From: CAG-238 sp934277695
GTDB taxonomy: Bacteria > Bacillota > Clostridia > Peptostreptococcales > Anaerovoracaceae
DNA: 64,000 nt
Reading direction: 5' to 3'
NCBI GenBank assembly: GCA_934277695.1
Contig: CAKQVG010000001.1
Span: 1 to 64,000 of the forward strand
Under the pieces are notes generated by a model, which worked only from the letters and a program-made list of their open reading frames with translations, searched no databases and had not been told where the DNA came from. The stretch's first letter is position 1. Each line of letters begins with the position of its first letter. This document shows, piece after piece, positions 40,969 to 48,274 of the stretch. The translations under genes were made by a program, and so were the position numbers.

Positions 40969-41399
40969 AGCGTTCTCCTTTCCGTTCCAAAACAACAAAG
41001 CTGCTTTAGAATGAAAGGAGGCGCGCGGGCGCATCGATTAAAATAGCCAATCAAAACGTTCGAATTCCATTTACTGCTTCCGACAATTGGTCTGAGAATT
41101 TTCTCTATTGTAAATGCAGGGGTTTATCACCCACGACTGTTTGCGCTTACAAACAGCTGTATTTTCCGCGTTATTGTCTGTCTCATAGGTTCCTTCCTTT
41201 TTGCATCTGCACACTTTCCTTTGCAGATGCACTTTCTATGTTTTCTTCCAAAAACGAGGAAACTGCAAAGTTTACACCCACTCTGCAGTTCCCATATACA
41301 TCAATTTCTGTTCCTGAAATCACTGATGTCCTGTGATGTTGTTGTGTGTCCGGGTATTTCCGGCTGGCCGGAGCCTGCCTGCACCCGCCTGTGCGGGTT
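40969..41399 (-). other. Spacer with stems and possible leader peptides
   Basis: No large gene. Two short frames follow purine-rich sites: MRQTITRKIQLFVSANSRG at 41127-41186 and MEFERFDWLF at 41038-41070. Stems include CTGTTTG/CGCAAACAG, GCATCTGC/GCAGATGC and, at the end of the large secreted-protein gene, ACCCGC/GCGGGT. A copy of CTTTAGAATGAAAG lies at 41004-41017. Confidence 0.35.
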
Positions 41400-44300
41400 T
41401 TATTTCCCTTTCGTCCAGGTTCTGCTTGCGTATTTGCACTGCTTGAGCGCGGTCTTCGCGGCAAGCTTGCCGTCCGCGTCGTAAACCTTGACTTGCACCT
41501 TGTAATAATACTTCGTGCCTTTTTTGCCGCCGGTATTGGTATAAGTGCTCGTCTTTTTCGTGACTGCTGCCTTGTAGCCTGCGGCTTTCTTTGTCGAACG
41601 ATAGAAACGGTACTTCACAGTATAACCGGCATCTTTGAGTTCCTGCACGATTGCCTTGTCCTGCTTGTCGAGGCTGACGGTTACCTTGACGTTCTTCTTC
41701 GCGGTCTTTGCAGAGCGTGCGACCGGTGTCAGTTTCGCGGTCAGCGCCTTTACATCGACTGCCGGTTCTTCCTTGACTTCCAATCCCAGCTCATCTGCAT
41801 CGACGAGCGCGAAAGTTGAGAAATGCGGTGTCGTAAATTCGTAGTATTTCTTACCGCTGATGGTCAGGACCTTACCCGCCAGCTGCTCGATCTTGCCATC
41901 ATCTGCGAGGTGAATTGCTGCAACCTTCTTGTCGAGCAACTTGGAAACGATTTCCGCAACCACTTTGACCTTGCCCTTGTTGAAGTCAGAGATGACCTTG
42001 TCGCCGGATTTGATCGTCAGCTTGAGCAGATGACCGTTTGTGCCTGCTGCCTGTTTCTGTGCCTCGGTCGGCTTCGCTACCTTAGTCACTTCAAGCGTGA
42101 TGGTCGCGCCCTTCGCCTCAGCGAGTACAGTCTTGATCGTCTCCTGATCGAGCGTCACCTTGCCGTTTTCGGTGTTCACCGTCAGATCGGCGTTGGTCTT
42201 GTCCGCGACATTCTTCACGAATGTTACATCAAGTGAAAGCTGTACGCTGTCTGCGCCCTTGCTGTCTGCCTTGCTGACTTCGAGGATAATCTCTGCGGAT
42301 TTCTTATCAACAGCCTGCTTGAGGATCTCGCTTTGGTTCTCAGCCTTGACGGTCGCTGCTGCGGTACTGCCGCTGACCTTGACCTCGGTTGGAGCTTTCG
42401 TTGTTGCGGAGCCTGAAGAACCGGAAGTGGTGACGTCTTTGACTTCATCCGCACCCGGCGCACCCCACTTGTCAGAGCCTTCCTCTTTGGTGTAGTCATC
42501 GGTGTAGTGCCATACGATACGATCTCCCGGATTCAAAAATTGCTCACTAACACCCAAATTTGGATGAGTCCCATTTAATGTATACATCCAACCGGAAAGT
42601 TTACCGTTTGTAAATTCACCGAGTCTCAATCCGTTATATGTAACATAATCCACATAGTTACCCGATGGATTCGAAAAGCTGATTTTACCATTCGTATCTT
42701 TTGTTACTAACTGTAAAATATCCCACACAGTGTTGTTTTGATTCACTTCAAAACTTCCCGTATACCACTGCTGAGGCAAATTATTGGATTGCAAGGTATG
42801 TGTTCCTGTGGCTTCGGTTGGATCACCATGATCGGTATCACCTAAAATCGTAATCGAAACTTTTGCAGGTTTTGGATTTGCATATCTAATACTTACGGTG
42901 AAAGAAGTTTCTGCAACCTGATAACGCACTTTTACCTCAAAATCGCCTGCTCTGCTACTGCTGAAGCCTGAGAATTCAAGTTCATCAATAGAAAGCTTTT
43001 TCGTATTTCCATTCGTGTAAATGCCTGTAATAGTCATCCCATCTGTTGAGAAAGCCTCTCCTACGGCATAAGTGGTTTTGTAATCACCTCCAAGAGTAAG
43101 CTCATATATGATTGGTTCACTTGACAGCTCAGGATACTTTTCTCCTTGTTTCCAATTCTTTGCACTATAGGTTCCGCCATTTAGTTTAGCTGCGATATCA
43201 TTGTTTTTGAATTGTTTATCGGTCGCTGCAATGCATACGGCTGATTGTTCAAAATTGTAATCAAATCCGTAGCCTGCGCCATACTTTGGATGCTCTTTTG
43301 TGATGATTGTTTCAATTTCACCGATACCGGTTTTTGCACCGCAAGAATCGACATAATAGTTATTTTCAAATGATTGGTACTTATTAAAACTCTTCATGAA
43401 GCCGACAATACCGCCGACATATCCAGTTCCGCTTGTTTCATTTAATGTCCCGTAGAAGTGATTGTTGCTGATTGTTCCCACACCGTTTGACCAACAGCAC
43501 TCACAACTTGGTTCCGTACCCATGACTCCGCCGACTGCACCTTTTCCGGTAATATTCCCTGCAACATAGCAGTTTTGCACAGATACAACCGGTGTATTTG
43601 GTGCTGAATTCACTCCATCACTTCCATAACCGTTATAGCCGGAGCCTATGATTCCGCCTGCAAAAGTGTTGGAATTGACCGTCCCTATAAAAGCAGAGTT
43701 CAATATAGAACAGTCGCCCATGGATTGTCCTTTTGTTCCGGCAAGTCCACCTGCGCCATATACGGTAGCGTAACTTATACAGTTTCGGATCTTTCCGTTG
43801 AGTGTTCCTGTAAAAGAGCCATTGGCTACTTTCGTGCCCGCTTCTCCTATGAGAACATCTTTTTCAATCTTTGAATTTTGAATCGTCACGGTATTCGCCC
43901 CTGAGCCGCTTCCCGGAAGGAATCCCGAATACTTGGTAGACGAACCCGACTTCAAAGTAACATGGTCGATCAGCACGGTCCAAGGAACGCCGGTCGCATA
44001 TTTTCCGTCTTCGCCATAATCAATAAATGCGTGGCTAACCAACGCAGAAGCCGCAATTTTTGCACCTTTGATGTTCAGGTTTTTGATGGTTGCTTTTCGT
44101 ACATATTTGAACAAAGGCATTCCGTTTTCAGGAATCGTAATGGTGTGATCATTTCCGTCAAAAATACCCATAAACGGATTCACATTCACCCCCATATCGG
44201 TTCCTGCTCCGGAAAGCATGGCATCTTCCGTTTCCTTTGAAGGGTCTTTCAGTGCTCCGATTTGTTCCCAACTTTCCGGAAGCTCAAGACTTGCTGTTAA

Positions 44301-45932
44301 CTGAAAATAAATTCCCTCGCAGCCTTGCCCTCCATTGACTATATTCTTTAGATTGTTCAAATCCTCTCTGTTCGATATTAAATACGGTGATTCTTTGGTT
44401 CCTTTGCCATTAAATTTATCAATTCCCGGAATTTCCGTGACTTGAACCTCCACCGTTCTGCTCTCCTGCTCCGCACTGAACTCCGCAACAGTGTTTGTTA
44501 CAACGCAGCAGTAATAAAATGTTCCAAGTTCATCGGTTGGTACAGAGAAGATCTGCCCCGTTTCACCTTTAAGACACGTTTTTTCGCCATTTGTTTCCGA
44601 TTTTGAATACCATTGATAAGACAGTCCCACTGCTACATCCGGAAGATAATCGTTAGATTTAGCCCCTATTACAAGTTTCTGCTCACTGCCTCTGACGCAT
44701 GCGATATCTTCGGGCTCTTTCGTGATCACCGGTTTCGATGCAGAGGTCGGAAGTGAAATGACCGTTATTGTATCACTAAATGCGGAATACGGAGCTCCGC
44801 TCACGGTGTTCGTAACTTCACAGCGATATACATCCTTATGCACATACTCTGAAGATGGTGTATAATTTGCTTCATTTGCACCATCTATTTCCACAAAATT
44901 TCCTACACCGCTGGATTGGCGATACCACTGATAAGAAATCTTTCCTACGGACCCTTCCTCAAGTATGTACTTAACACTTAACGGATCTGTGACTGCTCCT
45001 CTATCGTAGCGATATTCTGTTTCTTTATTCAGAAGTTCTACTTTGGGAACATAATTTCCTCGTTCTATCAAAAGGGTATACGTACTTTCTTTTACGTTTT
45101 GGGAAGCAACAATATCGTTTCCATCTTCGGATGCAACAACATAGTCCAAAGTAATCGGAATATATCTTTTTCCATCAGTTGTTTCCGGCAGTTTGTCAAT
45201 CGTAAAAGTTGCGGTTGTCTTTTCAGCTGAAACAACTGCATCTGCAGCTGTTCCATAACTTAAACGTGTACCCGCAGCTGTAAGCTTGCCCGCTTCATCA
45301 TAAGAGGCAAGCGCCGTCTTCGGTGTGCAGGTTAATGTGACAGTTTTTACATCTTCGGAAACGGATACCGAATAGGTTCCGCCATCATTAACCGTATCCC
45401 ACTTCGCATTCAGATCTAAAGGTGTTTCCGCATCAGCCACCACCGATAGTCCGTCCAGCATTACTTTCCGGTATGCATGCACATTGTAAGTTTGGGGCTC
45501 AGCTAAGTTCTTTCCCTCACCTACGGTCATAGTTAAACTTCCGGTCTTTCCTACCGGAAGCAGAAAAAACTTAATATTAGAATTATTAAACAGCATTAAT
45601 TGACCGGTTGTAGGGATGGGGTGCGGTTTGGACGATTGAATTCCCGGTTCAACTTTATAATACAATCCGGATTTTTTTACTATCGCATTGATCCGAGCCC
45701 CCGCATTCCCTGTGTCCGGAAAGAATACATTAAACCCTTTTTCTTCCGCTGACGTAATTGGCTCAATGCAGTTTGAATATGTAATTGTGCCTGCCTTTAA
45801 AGTAAAATCCGATAGGTACTCGCTGTTTGACGCATACGCCGCGAAAGAGTTTCCACTTTCAAACATTATGCCGGTCAAAACAAGAACTCCCACCAATAAG
45901 CAAGCCATTGATTTTTGTAATAATTTCCTCAT
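41400..45932 (-). CDS. Large secreted multi-domain protein with Ig-like, GLUG-like and DUF4430 regions
   Basis: From ATG 45932 (after AAAGGAG) the 1510 residues start with a signal peptide. About 310-490: two Ig-like domains (GKISYQWYRQSSG, VGLSYQWYSKSE). About 520-870: a beta-helix-like region with GLUG-type units (GGLAGTKGQSMG, AGGIIGSGYNG, VGGIVGFMKS). About 930-1010: a Big_3 bacterial Ig domain. About 1040-1150: a DUF4430 / transcobalamin C-terminal-like domain (NNTVWDILQLV, SGWMYTLNGTHPNLG, DRIVWHYTDDY). The end is a Lys-rich linker and an Fn3-like domain. No LPxTG motif or membrane anchor is seen. It follows the second DUF4430-like gene after a strong stem-loop. Codon use drops in GC in the middle, suggesting a mosaic. 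Confidence 0.78.
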   Translation of the reverse strand: MRKLLQKSMACLLVGVLVLTGIMFESGNSFAAYASNSEYLSDFTLKAGTITYSNCIEPITSAEEKGFNVFFPDTGNAGARINAIVKKSGLYYKVEPGIQSSKPHPIPTTGQLMLFNNSNIKFFLLPVGKTGSLTMTVGEGKNLAEPQTYNVHAYRKVMLDGLSVVADAETPLDLNAKWDTVNDGGTYSVSVSEDVKTVTLTCTPKTALASYDEAGKLTAAGTRLSYGTAADAVVSAEKTTATFTIDKLPETTDGKRYIPITLDYVVASEDGNDIVASQNVKESTYTLLIERGNYVPKVELLNKETEYRYDRGAVTDPLSVKYILEEGSVGKISYQWYRQSSGVGNFVEIDGANEANYTPSSEYVHKDVYRCEVTNTVSGAPYSAFSDTITVISLPTSASKPVITKEPEDIACVRGSEQKLVIGAKSNDYLPDVAVGLSYQWYSKSETNGEKTCLKGETGQIFSVPTDELGTFYYCCVVTNTVAEFSAEQESRTVEVQVTEIPGIDKFNGKGTKESPYLISNREDLNNLKNIVNGGQGCEGIYFQLTASLELPESWEQIGALKDPSKETEDAMLSGAGTDMGVNVNPFMGIFDGNDHTITIPENGMPLFKYVRKATIKNLNIKGAKIAASALVSHAFIDYGEDGKYATGVPWTVLIDHVTLKSGSSTKYSGFLPGSGSGANTVTIQNSKIEKDVLIGEAGTKVANGSFTGTLNGKIRNCISYATVYGAGGLAGTKGQSMGDCSILNSAFIGTVNSNTFAGGIIGSGYNGYGSDGVNSAPNTPVVSVQNCYVAGNITGKGAVGGVMGTEPSCECCWSNGVGTISNNHFYGTLNETSGTGYVGGIVGFMKSFNKYQSFENNYYVDSCGAKTGIGEIETIITKEHPKYGAGYGFDYNFEQSAVCIAATDKQFKNNDIAAKLNGGTYSAKNWKQGEKYPELSSEPIIYELTLGGDYKTTYAVGEAFSTDGMTITGIYTNGNTKKLSIDELEFSGFSSSRAGDFEVKVRYQVAETSFTVSIRYANPKPAKVSITILGDTDHGDPTEATGTHTLQSNNLPQQWYTGSFEVNQNNTVWDILQLVTKDTNGKISFSNPSGNYVDYVTYNGLRLGEFTNGKLSGWMYTLNGTHPNLGVSEQFLNPGDRIVWHYTDDYTKEEGSDKWGAPGADEVKDVTTSGSSGSATTKAPTEVKVSGSTAAATVKAENQSEILKQAVDKKSAEIILEVSKADSKGADSVQLSLDVTFVKNVADKTNADLTVNTENGKVTLDQETIKTVLAEAKGATITLEVTKVAKPTEAQKQAAGTNGHLLKLTIKSGDKVISDFNKGKVKVVAEIVSKLLDKKVAAIHLADDGKIEQLAGKVLTISGKKYYEFTTPHFSTFALVDADELGLEVKEEPAVDVKALTAKLTPVARSAKTAKKNVKVTVSLDKQDKAIVQELKDAGYTVKYRFYRSTKKAAGYKAAVTKKTSTYTNTGGKKGTKYYYKVQVKVYDADGKLAAKTALKQCKYASRTWTKGK

Positions 45933-45951
45933 CAAGACTCCTTTCTTAGAG

Positions 45952-45982
45952 CAAGTAGAGGCTAACAAATAGCCTCTACTTG
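45952..45982 (-). other. Strong stem-loop before the large secreted-protein gene
   Basis: CAAGTAGAGGCTA pairs perfectly with TAGCCTCTACTTG (13 bp) around a five-base loop. On the minus strand it is followed by CTCTAAG, not a T-run; on the plus strand by ATTTTTG. It could limit or stabilise readthrough from the upstream gene. Confidence 0.65.
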
Positions 45983-46023
45983 ATTTTTGACTCGATTGCG
46001 TTTATAACATTGTTTGAACGCTT

Positions 46024-46650
46024 TTAATTGTATGGATCTTCAGATGCATTCGGGCAATTCGGAATCAGATAATTCAAAGTGAAGTTGTCACTTTTAACGG
46101 AATTATAATCGAACACAATCGAAGAAGTAGTCGCGATTCCATAACTTGATGCATAGAAATCTGCAGGATTAGTATTGTCGATGTACAATGTCCAAGAGTT
46201 CCCTCTCCAATAGTACTCATACTTGCCATCTGTTGTAGGCCCTACATAGTAATAGCTCCCTGCATCACTACTCATTCCATCATAGGTTGTGAAATACAGT
46301 CCCGGAGCACCAACAGCAGGGTTATTATCCCATCCAATCAAAATTTGATCATCGGTATAAGAAGATGCATCGTAAAACTGATACCATGCTTCGATTAAAG
46401 CGTCAGCTGCTGTATAACCAACATTTGGAACGCTTGCTGATGCTCCCGCCGTGTCGTAAAGATGGCTTGCGCTTCCTGCGCGAGCAGATATTTCTGCGGC
46501 TGAAATTGTGTCAGTAATGTAAGTTTCGCCATACATCTTTACAGTTACATTTACACCGGAATCTGCTGCGAACGCTGTCGCAGTCATGGCGAATACCATC
46601 ACCAGTGCGAGGACTATGGCAAGTCCCTTTTTCATTGTTCTTTTATTCAT
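46024..46650 (-). CDS. Small secreted protein with a DUF4430-like fold
   Basis: The 208 residues from ATG 46650 (AGGAGG upstream) begin with a clear signal peptide ending TATAFAADS. The rest resembles the DUF4430 / transcobalamin-like pattern: a beta-strand with VTVKMYGETY, an alpha segment with YTAADALIEAWYQFYD, then GLYFTTYDG, YYWRGNSWTLYIDN and a last strand. The match is by pattern and is weaker than in the neighbour. It precedes the large DUF4430 protein and could be part of one transcript. Binding of a corrinoid or another ligand at the cell surface is a guess. Confidence 0.6.
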   Translation of the reverse strand: MNKRTMKKGLAIVLALVMVFAMTATAFAADSGVNVTVKMYGETYITDTISAAEISARAGSASHLYDTAGASASVPNVGYTAADALIEAWYQFYDASSYTDDQILIGWDNNPAVGAPGLYFTTYDGMSSDAGSYYYVGPTTDGKYEYYWRGNSWTLYIDNTNPADFYASSYGIATTSSIVFDYNSVKSDNFTLNYLIPNCPNASEDPYN

Positions 46651-46865
46651 GCGTATACCTCCTGAATAAAATCCCTCGGCATTTCTCACTACTCATGGCA
46701 GTACAAGCAATTTGAAATGCATCCATCATTTGTAATTACTTTTCCGGCGACTGCCCACCGTATCTACAAAGCGGTATCGCTATGTATTCTTTTTCTTTTG
46801 TGTTTTCCTGCATCGTTTCGTTTTGCCTCTGCATTACTTCACACTTCTATGTATTGTTCCCCAAA

Positions 46866-46894
46866 GGGCGATGCTTTCCTTCGCAGCATCGCCC
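46866..46894 (-). other. Stem-loop in the leader of the small DUF4430-like gene
   Basis: GGGCGATGC pairs perfectly with GCATCGCCC around 11 bases; TTTGGGG follows on the minus strand. It may be a weak terminator or attenuator. 46651-46865 shows no gene. Confidence 0.5.
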
Positions 46895-46919
46895 TGAAAG
46901 GATGAAAAGACTACAAAAA

Positions 46920-46941
46920 AGACTGCCTCTTTTGGCAGTCT
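46920..46941 (-). terminator. Terminator after two short frames
   Basis: AGACTGCC pairs with GGCAGTCT around six bases and TTTTTTG follows on the minus strand, 18 bases past the stop at 46959. Confidence 0.88.
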
Positions 46942-46958
46942 CTCTAAAATTCAAATCA

Positions 46959-47063
46959 TCAATGCTTCTGTATATATGAGTATGTGGGTATTTCTTTATG
47001 CTTGCGGTCTATACAGTCTGAAAAGTGCCGATTGGCAAGCACCGCAGCCGCTGTAGCTGTCAT
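46959..47063 (-). CDS. Short conserved-looking element peptide, 34 residues
   Basis: ATG 47063 opens MTATAAAVLANRHFSDCIDR and ends at TGA 46959, 18 bases before a good terminator. The ATG overlaps the stop of the previous short frame as ATGA. I recall similar peptides from Clostridia conjugative elements, function unknown. It is too short to judge firmly. Confidence 0.4.
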   Translation of the reverse strand: MTATAAAVLANRHFSDCIDRKHKEIPTYSYIQKH

Positions 47064-47128
47064 GCTCTATACGCCGTTCTTACCTTTTCGTCATTGATGT
47101 GAAATTCTACTGCCAAGAGATTTTCCAT
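47060..47128 (-). CDS. Short frame coupled to the next, possibly the end of a broken gene
   Basis: ATG 47128 opens MENLLAVEFHINDEKVRTAY and stops at 47060. The same frame continues upstream with protein-like residues (QDKFGRRVTAQ) to an in-frame TGA and beyond it (KPTVPATVMPA), so a longer gene with one nonsense codon is plausible. The ATGA overlap with the next frame suggests coupled translation. Confidence 0.35.
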   Translation of the reverse strand: MENLLAVEFHINDEKVRTAYRA

Positions 47129-47290
47129 CTGAGCAGTAACTCGTCTCCCGAACTTATCCTGTCATGCAGGCATTACGGTTGCTGGTACAGTCGGCTTTTC
47201 AGCCTATTCCGTTAGTTACTCTCGTTTTATCCAGTATATTCGAATACGATGAACTTGAGTGATTCATCTCATCGCTTTCTTCCGACAGGT

Positions 47291-47316
47291 TTACCAAAAA
47301 GTACACCTTTTGGTAA
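47291..47316 (+). repeat. Left inverted repeat of a probable invertible segment
   Basis: A 26-bp near-palindrome from TTACCAAAAAG to CCTTTTGGTAA. It matches the reverse complement of the repeat at 47458-47483 at 23 of 26 positions, with the same central dinucleotide AC. Confidence 0.75.
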
Positions 47317-47364
47317 GTCAGCAAAAGAATATTTTACATAGCCTTCTGCCTTTCGGATGCCTAT

Positions 47365-47393
47365 ATCCTATCATAGCAAATCAAAAAAAGCAA
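47365..47393 (-). promoter_or_regulatory. Promoter inside the invertible segment
   Basis: Minus strand: TTGCTT (47388-47393), 17-base spacer, TAGGAT (47365-47370); an extended -10, TGCTATGAT, overlaps at 47370-47378. In the orientation given, it points toward the short frames and the secreted DUF4430 genes. Confidence 0.55.
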
Positions 47394-47457
47394 CCTATTT
47401 TGACAAAAACATGTCGAAAGTATGAAAGATTTGAGAAAAAATATTTTGTCGAATCGT

Positions 47458-47483
47458 TTACCAAAAGGTGTAGGTTTTGATAA
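47458..47483 (-). repeat. Right inverted repeat of a probable invertible segment
   Basis: A 26-bp near-palindrome from TTACCAAAAGG to GGTTTTGATAA, in inverse orientation to the repeat at 47291-47316. It ends one base before the stop codon of the serine recombinase gene. Confidence 0.75.
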
Positions 47484-47484
47484 A

Positions 47485-48093
47485 TCAAAGGTTCATGGCT
47501 TTCATCGTTCGATAAAAGGTTCCCTGACTGAGACCGCTTTGCCGAAGCGCCTCTTGCAGGGGCAATTTTTTTTGCATATATTTTAGGATGGTATGCTCAA
47601 CCTCGGGACTGATCTTGACACCGGGTCTGCCAAAGCGCACACCGCGTGCCTGTGCAGCGTCGATCCCCTCTCGCTGCCGCTGCTTGATGTTTTCCCTTTC
47701 GTTTTCGGCCGCAAAGGACAGAACCTGCAGTACGAGATCCGCGATGAAAGTTCCCAATAAATCTTTACTTAGGGTGGTATCCAAAAGCGGCATATCGAGG
47801 ACTTTAATATCGGCCTTGATTTCTTTGGTGATATAGCGCCACTGCTCTATGATTTCCTCGTAGTCTCTGCCCAGCCGATCAATACTTTTGACAAGTAAAA
47901 GGTCGCCTTCTTTGAGTACACGCAACAGTTTTTGGTACTCTGGACGGTCAAAGTCTTTGCCCGACTGCTTATCGATAAAAATGCGGTCAATCGGAATTCC
48001 CACCTGTTGCATCGCCAAAAGCTGCCGGTCTTCGTTTTGCTCTTTCGTTGATACGCGTACATATCCATATCGTTTGCTTTTCGTTTGATTCAT
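47485..48093 (-). CDS. Small serine recombinase (resolvase/invertase family)
   Basis: The 202 residues from ATG 48093 (GGAGG upstream) have the catalytic Ser15 in YGYVRVSTKEQN, the arginines of DRQ and SIDRLGRDYEEI, the long E helix with FAAENERENIKQRQREGI, and a C-terminal helix-turn-helix (PLQEALRQSGLSQGTFYRTM). This is the size and layout of DNA invertases and resolvases. A -10 hexamer TATAAT is at 48179-48184. Its stop codon is one base from one of two inverted 26-bp sites enclosing a promoter, so it is the prime candidate to invert that segment. It could instead be a resolvase of the element. Confidence 0.93.
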   Translation of the reverse strand: MNQTKSKRYGYVRVSTKEQNEDRQLLAMQQVGIPIDRIFIDKQSGKDFDRPEYQKLLRVLKEGDLLLVKSIDRLGRDYEEIIEQWRYITKEIKADIKVLDMPLLDTTLSKDLLGTFIADLVLQVLSFAAENERENIKQRQREGIDAAQARGVRFGRPGVKISPEVEHTILKYMQKKLPLQEALRQSGLSQGTFYRTMKAMNL

Positions 48094-48242
48094 TTGTATT
48101 ACCTCCGTTTTACCCATAGTATTGGCAAAATTGAAGTAATCATCAGCAACTTGCAAAACGATGTACGGTTTCATTCCCATTATACTCGATTTTCTTGAAA
48201 AAAACTGATCGGTTTTCAGGGGTTATGAAAAGCTTTTTAGGT

Positions 48243-48265
48243 GTGCGGGCGGCATGCTGCCGCCC
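48243..48265 (-). terminator. GC-rich terminator-like hairpin after the adhesin gene
   Basis: GCGGGCGGCA pairs perfectly with TGCCGCCCGC around three bases, ten bases past the stop; only a weak T-tract follows (CTAAAAAGCTTTTC). Confidence 0.7.
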
Positions 48266-48274
48266 GCGCATGGG

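Noticed and set aside
46959..47290. Second cobalamin riboswitch upstream of the DUF4430-like gene
   Set aside because: No GCCACTG or AGTCAG box is present and the region reads better as short protein frames.
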